From positions 1 to 59,712 of IMG/VR virus record IMGVR_UViG_3300036806_000195: a stretch of DNA of 59,712 bases. One strand, given 5' to 3'. This document shows, in pieces, positions 39,168-46,470 of this stretch. A program made the translations under genes and the position numbers. The stretch's first letter is position 1; every line of letters starts with the position of its first letter. This DNA is from a virus. The notes below the pieces were generated by a model. That model was not told the origin of the DNA and searched no databases. It saw nothing but the letters and a program-made list of their open reading frames with translations.

Positions 39168-39454
39168 ACAAAGTGCAAGCAGCCATAGCTCGTGAGACGG
39201 CCAAGAAGATCCGGCCTTGGTTCTTCAAGATGGCAAACATGGTACAGTTTCTTGTCGATTTGCCTGACGAGCAGTATGAGCAAATGGATGCTTTTACTGC
39301 TGAAGAGCTCCTCACGGGGAAGTTAGACAACTGCTATGACGAGGTAAAAGCTCTTGTGTCGAATATGCTGCTTGAGATAGCAAAAGGAGGTGAGAGAGAG
39401 TGGGTATACCTCAGAGATATAGGCGCATCAGAAGTGCCTTTGCCGAGAAGTTGA
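39164..39454 (+). CDS. Hypothetical small helical protein
   Basis: The protein has 96 residues, coupled at its start and overlapping the next start by 55 bases. It is helical (KKIRPWFFKMANMVQFLVDLPDEQYEQMDAFTAEELLTGKLDNCYDEV) and has no recognised domain. The repeated GGAGGTGAG ribosome sites in this run suggest a family of short genes. Confidence 0.5.
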   Translation: MNKVQAAIARETAKKIRPWFFKMANMVQFLVDLPDEQYEQMDAFTAEELLTGKLDNCYDEVKALVSNMLLEIAKGGEREWVYLRDIGASEVPLPRS

Positions 39455-39642
39455 TCCCCACGTCATATCTCTTGGAAGAGAAGGCAGAATGGGAACGGCA
39501 ACTTGAGTGCGCACGCAATGGCGAATACGAGAACAACGAAGAGGTTATCGCAGACGCCACTGAAGAGATAGCGAAGTATAACGAGGCATTGGCGCGTCGT
39601 CAGGAGCAAGCGAAGCAGAAGCAGGAAAGGGGTGAGTCGTGA
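39400..39642 (+). CDS. Hypothetical charged helical protein
   Basis: The protein has 80 residues with a GTG start after AAAGGAGGTGAG. It is mainly helical and Glu/Arg/Gln-rich (EEKAEWERQLECARNGEYENNEEVIADATEEIAKYNEALARRQEQ). Coupled to the next gene by GTGA. No family recognised. Confidence 0.5.
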   Translation: MGIPQRYRRIRSAFAEKLIPTSYLLEEKAEWERQLECARNGEYENNEEVIADATEEIAKYNEALARRQEQAKQKQERGES

Positions 39643-39905
39643 AAAGTTTTAGTGAAATTGAAGAGCTGAAATCTCAATGGGAGTCAGATCCTTGTTGGGA
39701 CATTGAGGATACTGAAGGGTTTGAGGACCATGAAGAGGAACTGAAGTTTCATCGCAAGCAGAAAGAGGTTGAATGGCACCTGCAGGCAATGCAAGAAGTA
39801 AAGGACAAGGCTGCTGAGCTTGGTTGTCCTGATAATTTGGAGCTTGCAAGATATGTCATGGCTCTTGAGGCTCGTATTGAGAAGTTGGAAGGAAAGAGCG
39901 AGTGA
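39639..39905 (+). CDS. Hypothetical acidic helical protein
   Basis: The protein has 88 residues with a GTG start overlapping the previous stop. It is acidic and helical with EVEWHLQAMQEVKDKAAELGCPDNLELARYVMALEARIEKLEGK, ending in a coiled coil like its neighbours. Coupled to the next gene. No family recognised. Confidence 0.5.
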   Translation: MKSFSEIEELKSQWESDPCWDIEDTEGFEDHEEELKFHRKQKEVEWHLQAMQEVKDKAAELGCPDNLELARYVMALEARIEKLEGKSE

Positions 39906-40408
39906 ATGACGCCCTGGGCCGAATCGAGAAGCTCGAAGAAGAGGTACGTAAGCTCAAAGAGCAGCACACTGAGCCCGTCAAGACAGTTCAGAGGCCTGGG
40001 ATTGAGAGCACGCTTGAGAACCATACAGAGCTGCTGAAAGAGATCTCTACCAAGCAGGATGAGCAAGAGCAGCAACTCACGCTTATCTATACTGACGTGG
40101 GTCATATGAAAGCTGATGGAGGAGTGCTCAAACAGCAGGGGCTAGAGACAAGAGCTGACATCACTGCGATAAAGGCTACTCAGAGTGATCATGGTGAATT
40201 GTTGCAAGAGATGCAAAAGACAATCTCTGAGAGCGCTGCAAAGGTGAAAGAGACGCTTGAGGCGTATGATACTCGGCTCGACATTCGAGATGAGAAGTTC
40301 GATAAAGTCGAGCGCAGTCAGAGACAGCAGTCAGAGCAACTCAACAAGCAAGGTGAGATGTTGCAAGAGCTTCTCGACTGGGTGCGAAAGCAGAAAGGAG
40401 AGGAATGA
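39902..40408 (+). CDS. Long coiled-coil protein
   Basis: The protein has 168 residues with a GTG start. It is heptad coiled coil along most of its length (LGRIEKLEEEVRKLKEQ, then LLKEISTKQDEQEQQLTLIYTDV, then RLDIRDEKFDKVERSQRQQSEQLNKQGEMLQELLDWV). The related coiled-coil proteins at 38453 and 39639 suggest local duplication. Function unknown. Confidence 0.55.
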   Translation: MNDALGRIEKLEEEVRKLKEQHTEPVKTVQRPGIESTLENHTELLKEISTKQDEQEQQLTLIYTDVGHMKADGGVLKQQGLETRADITAIKATQSDHGELLQEMQKTISESAAKVKETLEAYDTRLDIRDEKFDKVERSQRQQSEQLNKQGEMLQELLDWVRKQKGEE

Positions 40409-40593
40409 GCAGATTTCACAAACTTATAGTAGAAGACACGATAGAGGCTGAAACTGCACAAGAGTTATCTGACAAAATGGATGACCGCGTTCGGGCTGAG
40501 GGACTTAACCCTGATGATTTTGATTGCAAAAGTTACTGGTGTGATAGATGCAATTGTTATCATCACGTTAGTATCTATCCGTGTAGTGAGTAA
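40405..40593 (+). CDS. Small Cys-rich protein
   Basis: The protein has 62 residues, coupled by ATGA. The C-terminal CKSYWCDRCNCYHHVSIYPC has five Cys and two His within 20 residues, a likely zinc site. The N-terminus is an alpha-beta segment (RFHKLIVEDTIEAETAQELSDKM). Confidence 0.5.
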   Translation: MSRFHKLIVEDTIEAETAQELSDKMDDRVRAEGLNPDDFDCKSYWCDRCNCYHHVSIYPCSE

Positions 40594-40600
40594 CTGAAGC

Positions 40601-40730
40601 GCCCTCTCCTGAAGGCCGGGCAAGCTGATCAGGAGAGGGCTAATCCCATAAGCAAGCTATGGGCCTGGTTTTATAGTAGCAGATACCTGCAACTGATATC
40701 CGGCCCGTCGAACATCGAGAAAGGCCGGAT
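40601..40730 (+). ncRNA. Three consecutive stem-loops
   Basis: GCCCTCTCCTGA (40601-40612) pairs with 40629-40640; CCCATA (40645-40650) pairs with TATGGG (40658-40663); ATCCGGCC (40698-40705) pairs with GGCCGGAT (40723-40730) and is followed by TTTATT. No gene fits. It is a structured RNA, leader or terminator array between the coiled-coil cluster and the membrane/FtsK module. Confidence 0.5.
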
Positions 40731-40736
40731 TTTATT

Positions 40737-40940
40737 ATGTCTAGAGATGAATTGAGCTTAGAGGAGAAGGTAGTCATGAAACCAATAAAGGTTATGCAGA
40801 TTGCTCTTACAGTACTGATGGCTTTTATGACTGTTCTGCTCTTAATAGAGCATCAATCATATGGTTATGCAATGGCCGCACTTACGCTTATAGGTTTTAT
40901 GTCAATTTTTGCCAGATATCCAAGTAGAGGGGGGAGATAG
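40737..40940 (+). CDS. Small membrane protein
   Basis: The protein has 67 residues. Two hydrophobic helices (MQIALTVLMAFMTVLLLIEH and YAMAALTLIGFMSIFA) are flanked by acidic N- and basic C-termini. An internal ATG at 40776 after GGAGAAGG is an alternative start. It opens the FtsK module. Confidence 0.5.
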   Translation: MSRDELSLEEKVVMKPIKVMQIALTVLMAFMTVLLLIEHQSYGYAMAALTLIGFMSIFARYPSRGGR

Positions 40941-40946
40941 TCAGAC

Positions 40947-41447
40947 ATGGGAAAAGAATCGCCACTTGTGCATTTTTGGCATACATTCTGGGCCGGGGTA
41001 TTCTTCCTACTCATATCCTCATACAGCATTGGAAGCACTGAGAGTTGGATAAACGGTGGGGATGCGCAGAACGTGCGACCGTCTTTTAGCGTATTCTGGC
41101 AGCCATATGATTTGTGGAATGGCGTTTATGCAGGACGGGCTGCTATAGCGGTACTTATCGCCTTTTTCTCCTGGTTCTGCTGGACGGGAATCGCCTTTTA
41201 CTTTGAGGCGTACAAGATGCATTTGAACGCAATGCACAAAGGAGCAGGCGGCACATTCATCACTATCACTTGGATATTGGTTGCAGTTGACTCCTATGCC
41301 AATTGGGTAAGTGTTTCGACATGGAATATCGCATGGTACTGGCAAATTGTCATTTCTGTGGCTCTGGGCATGGGACTCATGTACTTGGGTCATTTTGCAA
41401 TTACTCATTTTCTTAAAGGCTTGAACGGAATGAAAGGAGGGAATTAA
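40947..41447 (+). CDS. Four-segment membrane protein
   Basis: The protein has 166 residues with four predicted membrane helices (about 12-28, 62-82, 100-115 and 132-152) and many Trp/Tyr. It lies one base from the translocase gene's ribosome site (GGAGGGAATTAATC). It may anchor the FtsK-like ATPase at the membrane, but no known family is recognised. Confidence 0.55.
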   Translation: MGKESPLVHFWHTFWAGVFFLLISSYSIGSTESWINGGDAQNVRPSFSVFWQPYDLWNGVYAGRAAIAVLIAFFSWFCWTGIAFYFEAYKMHLNAMHKGAGGTFITITWILVAVDSYANWVSVSTWNIAWYWQIVISVALGMGLMYLGHFAITHFLKGLNGMKGGN

Positions 41448-41449
41448 TC

Positions 41450-42880
41450 ATGGAAGATAACGGAGAGAAGCTGAAACCGAAAGTCGAGTTGACACCCAAT
41501 GCAAAGGGGGCGCTAGCAACGGGTGGCGGAATTGTTGCGTTCGATGTCTTGACCCATGCCGGTCCAACTGGTCTTCTTCTGGCTGGTATTGGCACATGGA
41601 TCATGGCCCGCCACACGTCAGATTTTATCTATCAGAAGGATAGATTGCTTGCGCATTTTGTGCGGTCACATGCTACAGAAAACGAGCATGTGACACTTGA
41701 GCAAGACCATAGCTTTGCTGATCGTTTGCTTGGTCGTCACCAGAATGTGGATCGTGGCAATGAGAGCCATGCATCTGATGAGCGCAGCCTTGGGGATCGC
41801 CTACTTGGAAGATCTCCTAATCTCAAGAAGAATGTCACCCAGCCGAGAGCACAAGAACAAGTCCCGAATGGAACTATTCTCATTGGCACCGACACAAGGG
41901 AGAGAAGTGTCTATCGGTCATGGGCACAACTTAAAAGCGTGCTTATTCTAGGGCTGGCTGGTCTTGGAAAGTCGAGTACAGCATCCTGGTTGGTAGCGCA
42001 AGCGATCAGGGACGGCGCATCTATTGTCCTCATTGACAAGCATGGCCGCTCTGATGAGTCTCTCACTGCAATGCTTGCTCCATTCGAGAGCTTCTTTGTG
42101 CGTCCGCCTGCATACCGGCCTGATGATGCTTTCAAGAACGCTCAATTCGTGAGCCAAGAGCTTGAAAGCAGGATAGAAGGCGATACATCGTGTGATGCAC
42201 CTCTCGTATTGGTGATTGACGAGTTTTCGGACATTATGCGACAAATCAAGCAAGGGGGCCAGTGGAAAGAGACAGGTCAGGAACTGGCATCACTCATTGA
42301 GGAGATTAATACCCAGGGTCGCAAGTACAACGTCTTTGTGATCGCAATTGGTCAAATCACGAATGCGTCGCGCAGCGGAGGGACTGAGATTAGGGACTTG
42401 TTTAACACGCGGATGCTGCATGCAATGCGAGAAACTCAGGCACAGATGGTACTACCTGAGTATAAACAGCAGGTGGCACGGCTTGAAAAAGGCCAGATCT
42501 TTCTCGACATGGAAGGCAGGGACGAGCCATTCATGGTCCAGGTTCCGCTTCTCTCGGCCAAAGAGATGAAAGCTATCGCCTCACAGTGCCAAACTCGACT
42601 GAAGGAGCAATTGGATGAGGACGATTTTGAGGAGGGCAGAGGCTATGACGATGAAGGTATGGACCCATTGCCGATGAAGCCACCAGTAGTGAAATATGAG
42701 CCTGCTAAGAGGCCAGCTATCGTACTTGCTAGCAAGTACGATAGAGCAATACAGGCATGGAACGATGGAAGCAAGTCAATTAGAAGACTTGCCGAGACGA
42801 TGGAATTAAACTTTAATCAGGCAAGAGATCTGATTAACGATATGCACAACAAAGGATTTATTAACAAGTATGAAAGGTGA
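41450..42880 (+). CDS. FtsK/HerA-type DNA translocase with C-terminal HTH
   Basis: The protein has 476 residues. A membrane-like N-terminus (ATGGGIVAFDVLTHAGPTGLLLAGIGTWI) is followed by the ATPase: Walker A GLAGLGKSS (168-176), Walker B PLVLVIDEFSD (Asp257) and later RTG-like NAS/NTR segments (FNTRMLHAM, then a conserved Gln-rich helix). The C-terminus (about 415-476, KYDRAIQAWNDGSKSIRRLAETMELNFNQARDLINDMHNKGFI) is a wHTH. This resembles conjugative or plasmid FtsK/SpoIIIE translocases, not the packaging terminase. A role in DNA partition, mobilisation or membrane attachment is likely. Confidence 0.8.
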   Translation: MEDNGEKLKPKVELTPNAKGALATGGGIVAFDVLTHAGPTGLLLAGIGTWIMARHTSDFIYQKDRLLAHFVRSHATENEHVTLEQDHSFADRLLGRHQNVDRGNESHASDERSLGDRLLGRSPNLKKNVTQPRAQEQVPNGTILIGTDTRERSVYRSWAQLKSVLILGLAGLGKSSTASWLVAQAIRDGASIVLIDKHGRSDESLTAMLAPFESFFVRPPAYRPDDAFKNAQFVSQELESRIEGDTSCDAPLVLVIDEFSDIMRQIKQGGQWKETGQELASLIEEINTQGRKYNVFVIAIGQITNASRSGGTEIRDLFNTRMLHAMRETQAQMVLPEYKQQVARLEKGQIFLDMEGRDEPFMVQVPLLSAKEMKAIASQCQTRLKEQLDEDDFEEGRGYDDEGMDPLPMKPPVVKYEPAKRPAIVLASKYDRAIQAWNDGSKSIRRLAETMELNFNQARDLINDMHNKGFINKYER

Positions 42881-42886
42881 TTATCG

Positions 42887-42967
42887 GTCTGTGTGACTGT
42901 GTGTGTGAAGGATAATTAAGCTCAAAAATCCGAGTTTGCGTCCGCACACACACACAGTCACACAGAC
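42887..42967. repeat. 21-bp perfect inverted repeat
   Basis: The sequence at 42887-42907 (starting GTCTGTGTGACTG) is the exact reverse complement of 42947-42967 (ending CAGTCACACAGAC), with a 39-base loop. It lies between the translocase and the membrane coiled-coil gene. It could be a terminator without a T-run, an RNA hairpin controlling the ratio of the two genes, or a protein-binding centromere-like site. Confidence 0.85.
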
Positions 42968-42987
42968 GCCCGTAGGAGGAAAAGAGT

Positions 42988-44205
42988 ATGAACTATACCG
43001 GATGGCATAGACTTAGGGACTCAAGCTGGGTAACAATCGCGTGGGAATGGCTGCAAAGTCTGTTAGGTCGAGCAGTCGACTTCGTGCTATGGGTCACAAT
43101 GATATTTGCGTGCTACCAGTTGATACCGGGCGCTCCGGTCCCCGCAACTAGTATCAGCGTCTTTATGTTTGTGCTGCAATTCGTAGCACTCGACATAGGC
43201 GGCATGGGGCTCAGGCAACTAGCACAAAGGCATGGGTTGGAAAAGGGTGCCTATACTTATAAAATAGCGAATGCGTGTATTGCTGTTACCTTTGCTACTC
43301 TCATCTTTGCAGGTTTGCAGCACGCCACAACTATTAATCCTGAGCTTACCACGTGGGTTGAGGTTATCCTGGTCATTGCCAGGTCTGGGCTAACGGTTCT
43401 CTATGGCCAAGCAATTCGGGCTCTCAAATTCGTTGAACAGACGGAAGATAACGAGATAGCAGCGCTGCAAGAAGAGATGTCCAATCTTCGTCTTCACGTG
43501 TCCAATGAACAGCAAAGGGTGTCCAGTTTGCAGACGCAATTGGACAGTGAGAAGAAAAAAGTGTCCAGTGTCCAATCAGAACTCGAGAGACGGGTATCCG
43601 ATTTGGTGTCCAGTGGACAGGCAGGGGTGTCCAGTGTCCAACTAGAATTGGACAGAGCAACGACAGAGGTGTCCAGTCTACGCATTCAACTGGACGGGAA
43701 AGAGCAGCAAATTACCAGCCTTCAAGAGGCACTCGGAAGCGGTATGAAACTGCATGAGAATAGCACTCAGCAGATTGTCTCCAGTGTTCAGAGACAGCTA
43801 GATAAAGCTCTTACTGATGTATCGAGCCTTCAAGAGCAGGTGTCCAGTGGACAGCAAGAAATAGTGAATTTGCGCGGCCAATTGGACAGCGAGCGCATGA
43901 AGGTGTCCAGTCTGCAAGATCAACTGGACAGTCAGAGGGTGTCCACTACTCCTCAAAAAGTGTCCAGTTTCGTGTCCAGTGGACAGTCAGAGGGTGTCCA
44001 ATTGGACACTGAGGAAAAGGAGCAAGATATCTCAGAAAGCACCATTGAAGAGCAGATACGCGCTATTCTTGTAGAAGAGCCTGGACTATCGGGTAGAGCT
44101 ATAGCTGCAAGGGTTGGATGTTCACCAACAACAGCGTCTACTTGGAAGAAGGCTATTGAGCAAGAGCTATCCATAGTACCGCATTTACATGTCGTTAATG
44201 AATGA
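42988..44205 (+). CDS. Membrane coiled-coil HTH protein
   Basis: The protein has 405 residues. Residues 1-150 carry three to four membrane helices (VDFVLWVTMIFACYQLI; VFMFVLQFVALDIGG; ACIAVTFATLIFAGL; VILVIARSGLTVLYG). Residues about 155-325 form a coiled coil built from VSSxQxQLDS-like repeats. Residues about 355-400 are an HTH (IRAILVEEPGLSGRAIAARVGCSPTTASTWKKAI). The layout would tether DNA to the membrane. The DNA under the coiled coil is loaded with TGTCCA/TGGACA (see findings). Similar proteins are unknown to me outside such accessory elements. Confidence 0.7.
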   Translation: MNYTGWHRLRDSSWVTIAWEWLQSLLGRAVDFVLWVTMIFACYQLIPGAPVPATSISVFMFVLQFVALDIGGMGLRQLAQRHGLEKGAYTYKIANACIAVTFATLIFAGLQHATTINPELTTWVEVILVIARSGLTVLYGQAIRALKFVEQTEDNEIAALQEEMSNLRLHVSNEQQRVSSLQTQLDSEKKKVSSVQSELERRVSDLVSSGQAGVSSVQLELDRATTEVSSLRIQLDGKEQQITSLQEALGSGMKLHENSTQQIVSSVQRQLDKALTDVSSLQEQVSSGQQEIVNLRGQLDSERMKVSSLQDQLDSQRVSTTPQKVSSFVSSGQSEGVQLDTEEKEQDISESTIEEQIRAILVEEPGLSGRAIAARVGCSPTTASTWKKAIEQELSIVPHLHVVNE

Positions 44206-44208
44206 TAT

Positions 44209-44354
44209 AATTTAGCAAGCACACGGTCCGATTCGCACTCGGGCCTCTCACCAGTAACACCTCTCGTCAGCCTGACTTCCTCTCGTGAGGTGCGCAGTGA
44301 GAATAGCAATAGAGATAAGAGGTAGTAGAACATATGTACTGAAAGGAGAGTTTG
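44209..44354 (+). promoter_or_regulatory. Promoter and structured leader
   Basis: TATAAT (44209-44214) immediately follows the previous stop. The leader contains CTCAC...GTGAG enclosing CACCTC...GAGGTG, a two-level hairpin (about 44248-44301), and ends in GAAAGGAG before the gene at 44355. No -35 of quality is seen. Confidence 0.5.
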
Positions 44355-44606
44355 ATGGAAGACTTAGGACTAAAAGAGTATGAGGCATGCTTAAGTTGCC
44401 AGTCACCATCAGATCTGAAGTGCCGATTATGCCAATGCTGGTTCTGTTGGCAGTGTGTTGAACACTATCAGTTTATGAGCATATTTGGAGCATTGCATGA
44501 ATATACGCGGTACCCAAGAATAGGGTACATATGCAAGGACTGCAAGAGGAATGTAGAAATGCACAGGAATATGCTAGCGGGTGTGATGAGTGAAGAGGAG
44601 GTATGA
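44355..44606 (+). CDS. RING/FYVE-like small zinc protein
   Basis: The protein has 83 residues from the ATG at 44355 (GAAAGGAG upstream). CLSCQSPSDLKCRLCQCWFCWQCVEHYQF followed by YICKDCKRN gives eight Cys/His in the cross-brace order of FYVE or RING fingers. In prokaryotes such small proteins are mostly uncharacterised. Coupled to the DUF488 gene by ATGA. Confidence 0.6.
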   Translation: MEDLGLKEYEACLSCQSPSDLKCRLCQCWFCWQCVEHYQFMSIFGALHEYTRYPRIGYICKDCKRNVEMHRNMLAGVMSEEEV

Positions 44607-45040
44607 GCTGGATGAAAATCTACCCTATCGGCTATAGCACACCAGGGGCTCGCGAGCGCGTTGCCGAACTACTACAAGACCCTAAAATCTTGCTCATCGA
44701 CACGAGAATTAGCCCCTGGTCTTGGGATGATCAATGGAAAGGTGAGGCACTCAAGGCTCGCTATGGCAAGAAATATCGCTATGCTGGCAAGTATTTGGGT
44801 AACCTCGGCTACAAGAGCGGGTACATCCGGATAGCGGATATTGAGACAGGCATAGACGGGATCATGATGTATCTGTATGAGGGATATGAGCTTATCTTGC
44901 TCTGTCAATGCAAAAAATTCGATAAGTGCCATGTAAGCAGCATTGTAGATGAGTTGCTGTGTAGGTATATAGTTGAGGTGGAACATTTTGGGGAAGATAT
45001 CCAGTGGACGCAACTCTATAACAAGAAAGAGGAAGCCTAG
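44603..45040 (+). CDS. DUF488-family protein
   Basis: The protein has 145 residues (another ATG at 44612 is possible). It follows the DUF488 pattern: YPIGYSTPG, ILLIDTRISPWSWDDQWKGEALKARYGKKYRYAGKYLGNLGYKSG, and the conserved LILLCQCKKFDKCHVSSIVDELL with a Cys-His signature. DUF488 proteins occur widely and often beside defence or phage genes; no activity is established. Its stop codon lies inside the terminator stem. Confidence 0.82.
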   Translation: MSWMKIYPIGYSTPGARERVAELLQDPKILLIDTRISPWSWDDQWKGEALKARYGKKYRYAGKYLGNLGYKSGYIRIADIETGIDGIMMYLYEGYELILLCQCKKFDKCHVSSIVDELLCRYIVEVEHFGEDIQWTQLYNKKEEA

Positions 45041-45058
45041 GCAATTCTAGGCTTCCTC
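45029..45058. terminator. Bidirectional terminator
   Basis: GAGGAAGCCTAG (45029-45040) pairs exactly with CTAGGCTTCCTC (45047-45058), followed by TTCTTTCT on + and preceded by purines giving a T-rich tail on the minus strand. It separates the converging DUF488 gene and the minus-strand gene at 45069. Confidence 0.8.
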
Positions 45059-45068
45059 TTCTTTCTCC

Positions 45069-45260
45069 TCAAGCATACCACTTATCTAAATCTTCATACT
45101 CTTTCAGCACCTCTTGCACGCCTTGTTGTACTTCGCTGTCCATTTGAGATGCGAGCAATGTAACCAGATCACAGAGGATCTTATCTGCATTGCAATGACC
45201 TAATTCTTCGTCTGCATTCTTACAACTTTTCATCTGCTCTAGAAAGTATTGGATGTTCAT
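45069..45260 (-). CDS. Hypothetical small acidic protein
   Basis: The protein has 63 residues, helical, with three cysteines (MKSCKNADEELGHCNADKILCDLVTLL). Coupled to the upstream minus-strand gene by a four-base overlap. No family recognised. Confidence 0.5.
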   Translation of the reverse strand: MNIQYFLEQMKSCKNADEELGHCNADKILCDLVTLLASQMDSEVQQGVQEVLKEYEDLDKWYA

Positions 45261-45541
45261 AGTCCGTCTCCTTCCTGCTCTTGCGCTTTGAAATAGTTGC
45301 GCAGTGCCTCTATTTCCTTCTTGTCAAATCCTAGCCATGATGTGATGAGCTTGCCAGTGGTGATGCTGGCTCTCACGATAATCTGAATTGCAGTGCCTCC
45401 AGTTAATATTTGTGCAGTCCATGTACATGTCTGTTCATCGTCATACTCATCGAGAATACAAAACGTATTCTCTTGTATGGTAACACCTCTCTCATAAATG
45501 AACTTGTCTCTTGAAGCTTGTACAATTTTTGAGTAGGGCAT
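45257..45541 (-). CDS. Hypothetical protein
   Basis: The protein has 94 residues from the ATG at 45541 (minus strand), preceded by AAGGAGAG. Beta strands (KFIYERGVTIQENTFCILDEYDDEQTCTWTAQIL, IQIIVRASI) precede a C-terminal helix (KKEIEALRNYFKAQEQEG). No family recognised. Confidence 0.5.
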   Translation of the reverse strand: MPYSKIVQASRDKFIYERGVTIQENTFCILDEYDDEQTCTWTAQILTGGTAIQIIVRASITTGKLITSWLGFDKKEIEALRNYFKAQEQEGDGL

Positions 45542-45588
45542 GGTGTTATCTCTCCTTCTTGTGTAATTATTCCAGTTCACGACTATGC

Positions 45589-45654
45589 TACAATAATAGA
45601 CGGTTTTGGACACGAGATGCTGCGGTCTTTTGTCGGAATGCTCATCTCGTGTCC
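45589..45654 (+). ncRNA. Promoter-like box and 12-bp stem-loop
   Basis: TACAAT (45589-45594), preceded by TGC, is followed by GGACACGAGATG (45608-45619), which pairs exactly with CATCTCGTGTCC (45643-45654) around 23 bases. There is no T-run on either strand, so it is not a simple terminator. It sits between two minus-strand genes and may be a short RNA or a control site. Confidence 0.4.
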
Positions 45655-45658
45655 TTGG

Positions 45659-45871
45659 CTAAGCCACACTTTCACCTTTCTCAGGTGCCGTCCAAGGCTT
45701 CTCAAAAACTCTCCTAACCTGCTCAACTTCTTGAGCTGACAAGTAAGTCTTTCTATCTCCTTGGAACTTATGTCCCTTGACTCCAATAATATTCATCCTG
45801 CTATATACAGTTACTCGATTACGTCCAAGCATCTTTGTAACCTCGTCTATCGTGTAGTACTCTTTCTCCAT
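45659..45871 (-). CDS. Excisionase-like HTH protein
   Basis: The protein has 70 residues from the ATG at 45871, preceded by AAAGGAGGAG on the minus strand. YYTIDEVTKMLGRNRVTVYSRMNIIGVKGHKFQGDRKTYLSAQEVEQV is a MerR/excisionase-type winged HTH. It faces the 46057 gene across a pair of strong divergent promoters and probably regulates them. Confidence 0.8.
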   Translation of the reverse strand: MEKEYYTIDEVTKMLGRNRVTVYSRMNIIGVKGHKFQGDRKTYLSAQEVEQVRRVFEKPWTAPEKGESVA

Positions 45872-45921
45872 ATCTCCTCCTTTCACGATCTGTTTAAGAA
45901 ATGTTCACTTTCCTTAGCTTT

Positions 45922-46018
45922 AAGATACCATCAAAGTAACGAATTGTCAACCAATTATACAGCAATTGAAATATTCATGATAGAAACTGTTGACAAAGTG
46001 TACAGTTTGGGTTATACT
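45922..46018. promoter_or_regulatory. Divergent promoters with TGTACA operator
   Basis: Minus strand: TTGACA (45945-45950), 17 bases, TATCTT (45922-45927). Plus strand: TTGACA (45990-45995), 17 bases, TATACT (46013-46018). GTGTACA and TGTACAT flank the plus-strand spacer and -10, forming an imperfect inverted pair that could be the operator for the small HTH protein. Confidence 0.8.
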
Positions 46019-46056
46019 GTGTACATAAGAGATTGAGGAAACGAAGGAGCAAGGAC

Positions 46057-46452
46057 ATGAAAGCAGCCAAAGAAGTTAAAATCATCGCAAGGTACACAAA
46101 CAAAAAGACCGGAGTCGTAAGTTATCTAGTACGCTCCAATGATGGAGAAAGCACGTATTGTACTACTATCATCGATGGTGTAGCTTCTGGATGCTCATGT
46201 CCAAGTCGCAAAGGATGCTACCATAAAACTCAGCTCGTCAAGAGAGAGCAAGAGCGCAAAGAGATTGCTCAGCAGTTCGCAGCCAAGAATGCGCCTAGCT
46301 GGCTGGTAAACTTGGTAACAAGCGGTCAAGTAGCAACTCCTAGGGTTGTCAGCAAGCCTGCTCAACAAGTCAGCTCTCCTAAAATAGTGGACATCTCGAC
46401 AAAAGGAGCTCTTACGAAGAGTAAAGGCTTTTCGGTATTGAGAACAGCATAG
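46057..46452 (+). CDS. SWIM-like zinc protein
   Basis: The protein has 131 residues from the ATG at 46057 (GAAGGAGCAAGG upstream). The segment GVVSYLVRSNDGESTYCTTIIDGVASGCSCPSRKGCYHKTQL has the C-x-C-x(n)-C-x-H arrangement of SWIM zinc domains, used in DNA or protein binding. The C-terminus is basic and disordered. First gene of a recombination-related operon ending in the Sak4-like ATPase. Confidence 0.7.
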   Translation: MKAAKEVKIIARYTNKKTGVVSYLVRSNDGESTYCTTIIDGVASGCSCPSRKGCYHKTQLVKREQERKEIAQQFAAKNAPSWLVNLVTSGQVATPRVVSKPAQQVSSPKIVDISTKGALTKSKGFSVLRTA

Positions 46453-46470
46453 TTAAGAAAGGATATTCTA

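Noticed and set aside
42887-42967. CRISPR-like or transposon terminal repeat
   Set aside because: Only one inverted pair exists, with no transposase between the arms, no target duplication and no regular spacers.
43390-43685. Minus-strand frames under the coiled-coil gene
   Set aside because: They encode repetitive Trp-Thr-Leu-Asp strings produced by the antisense of the TGTCCA repeats and have no ribosome sites.
43486-44010. CRISPR array
   Set aside because: The TGTCCA/TGGACA repeats are short, irregularly spaced, in both orientations and inside an open coding frame.
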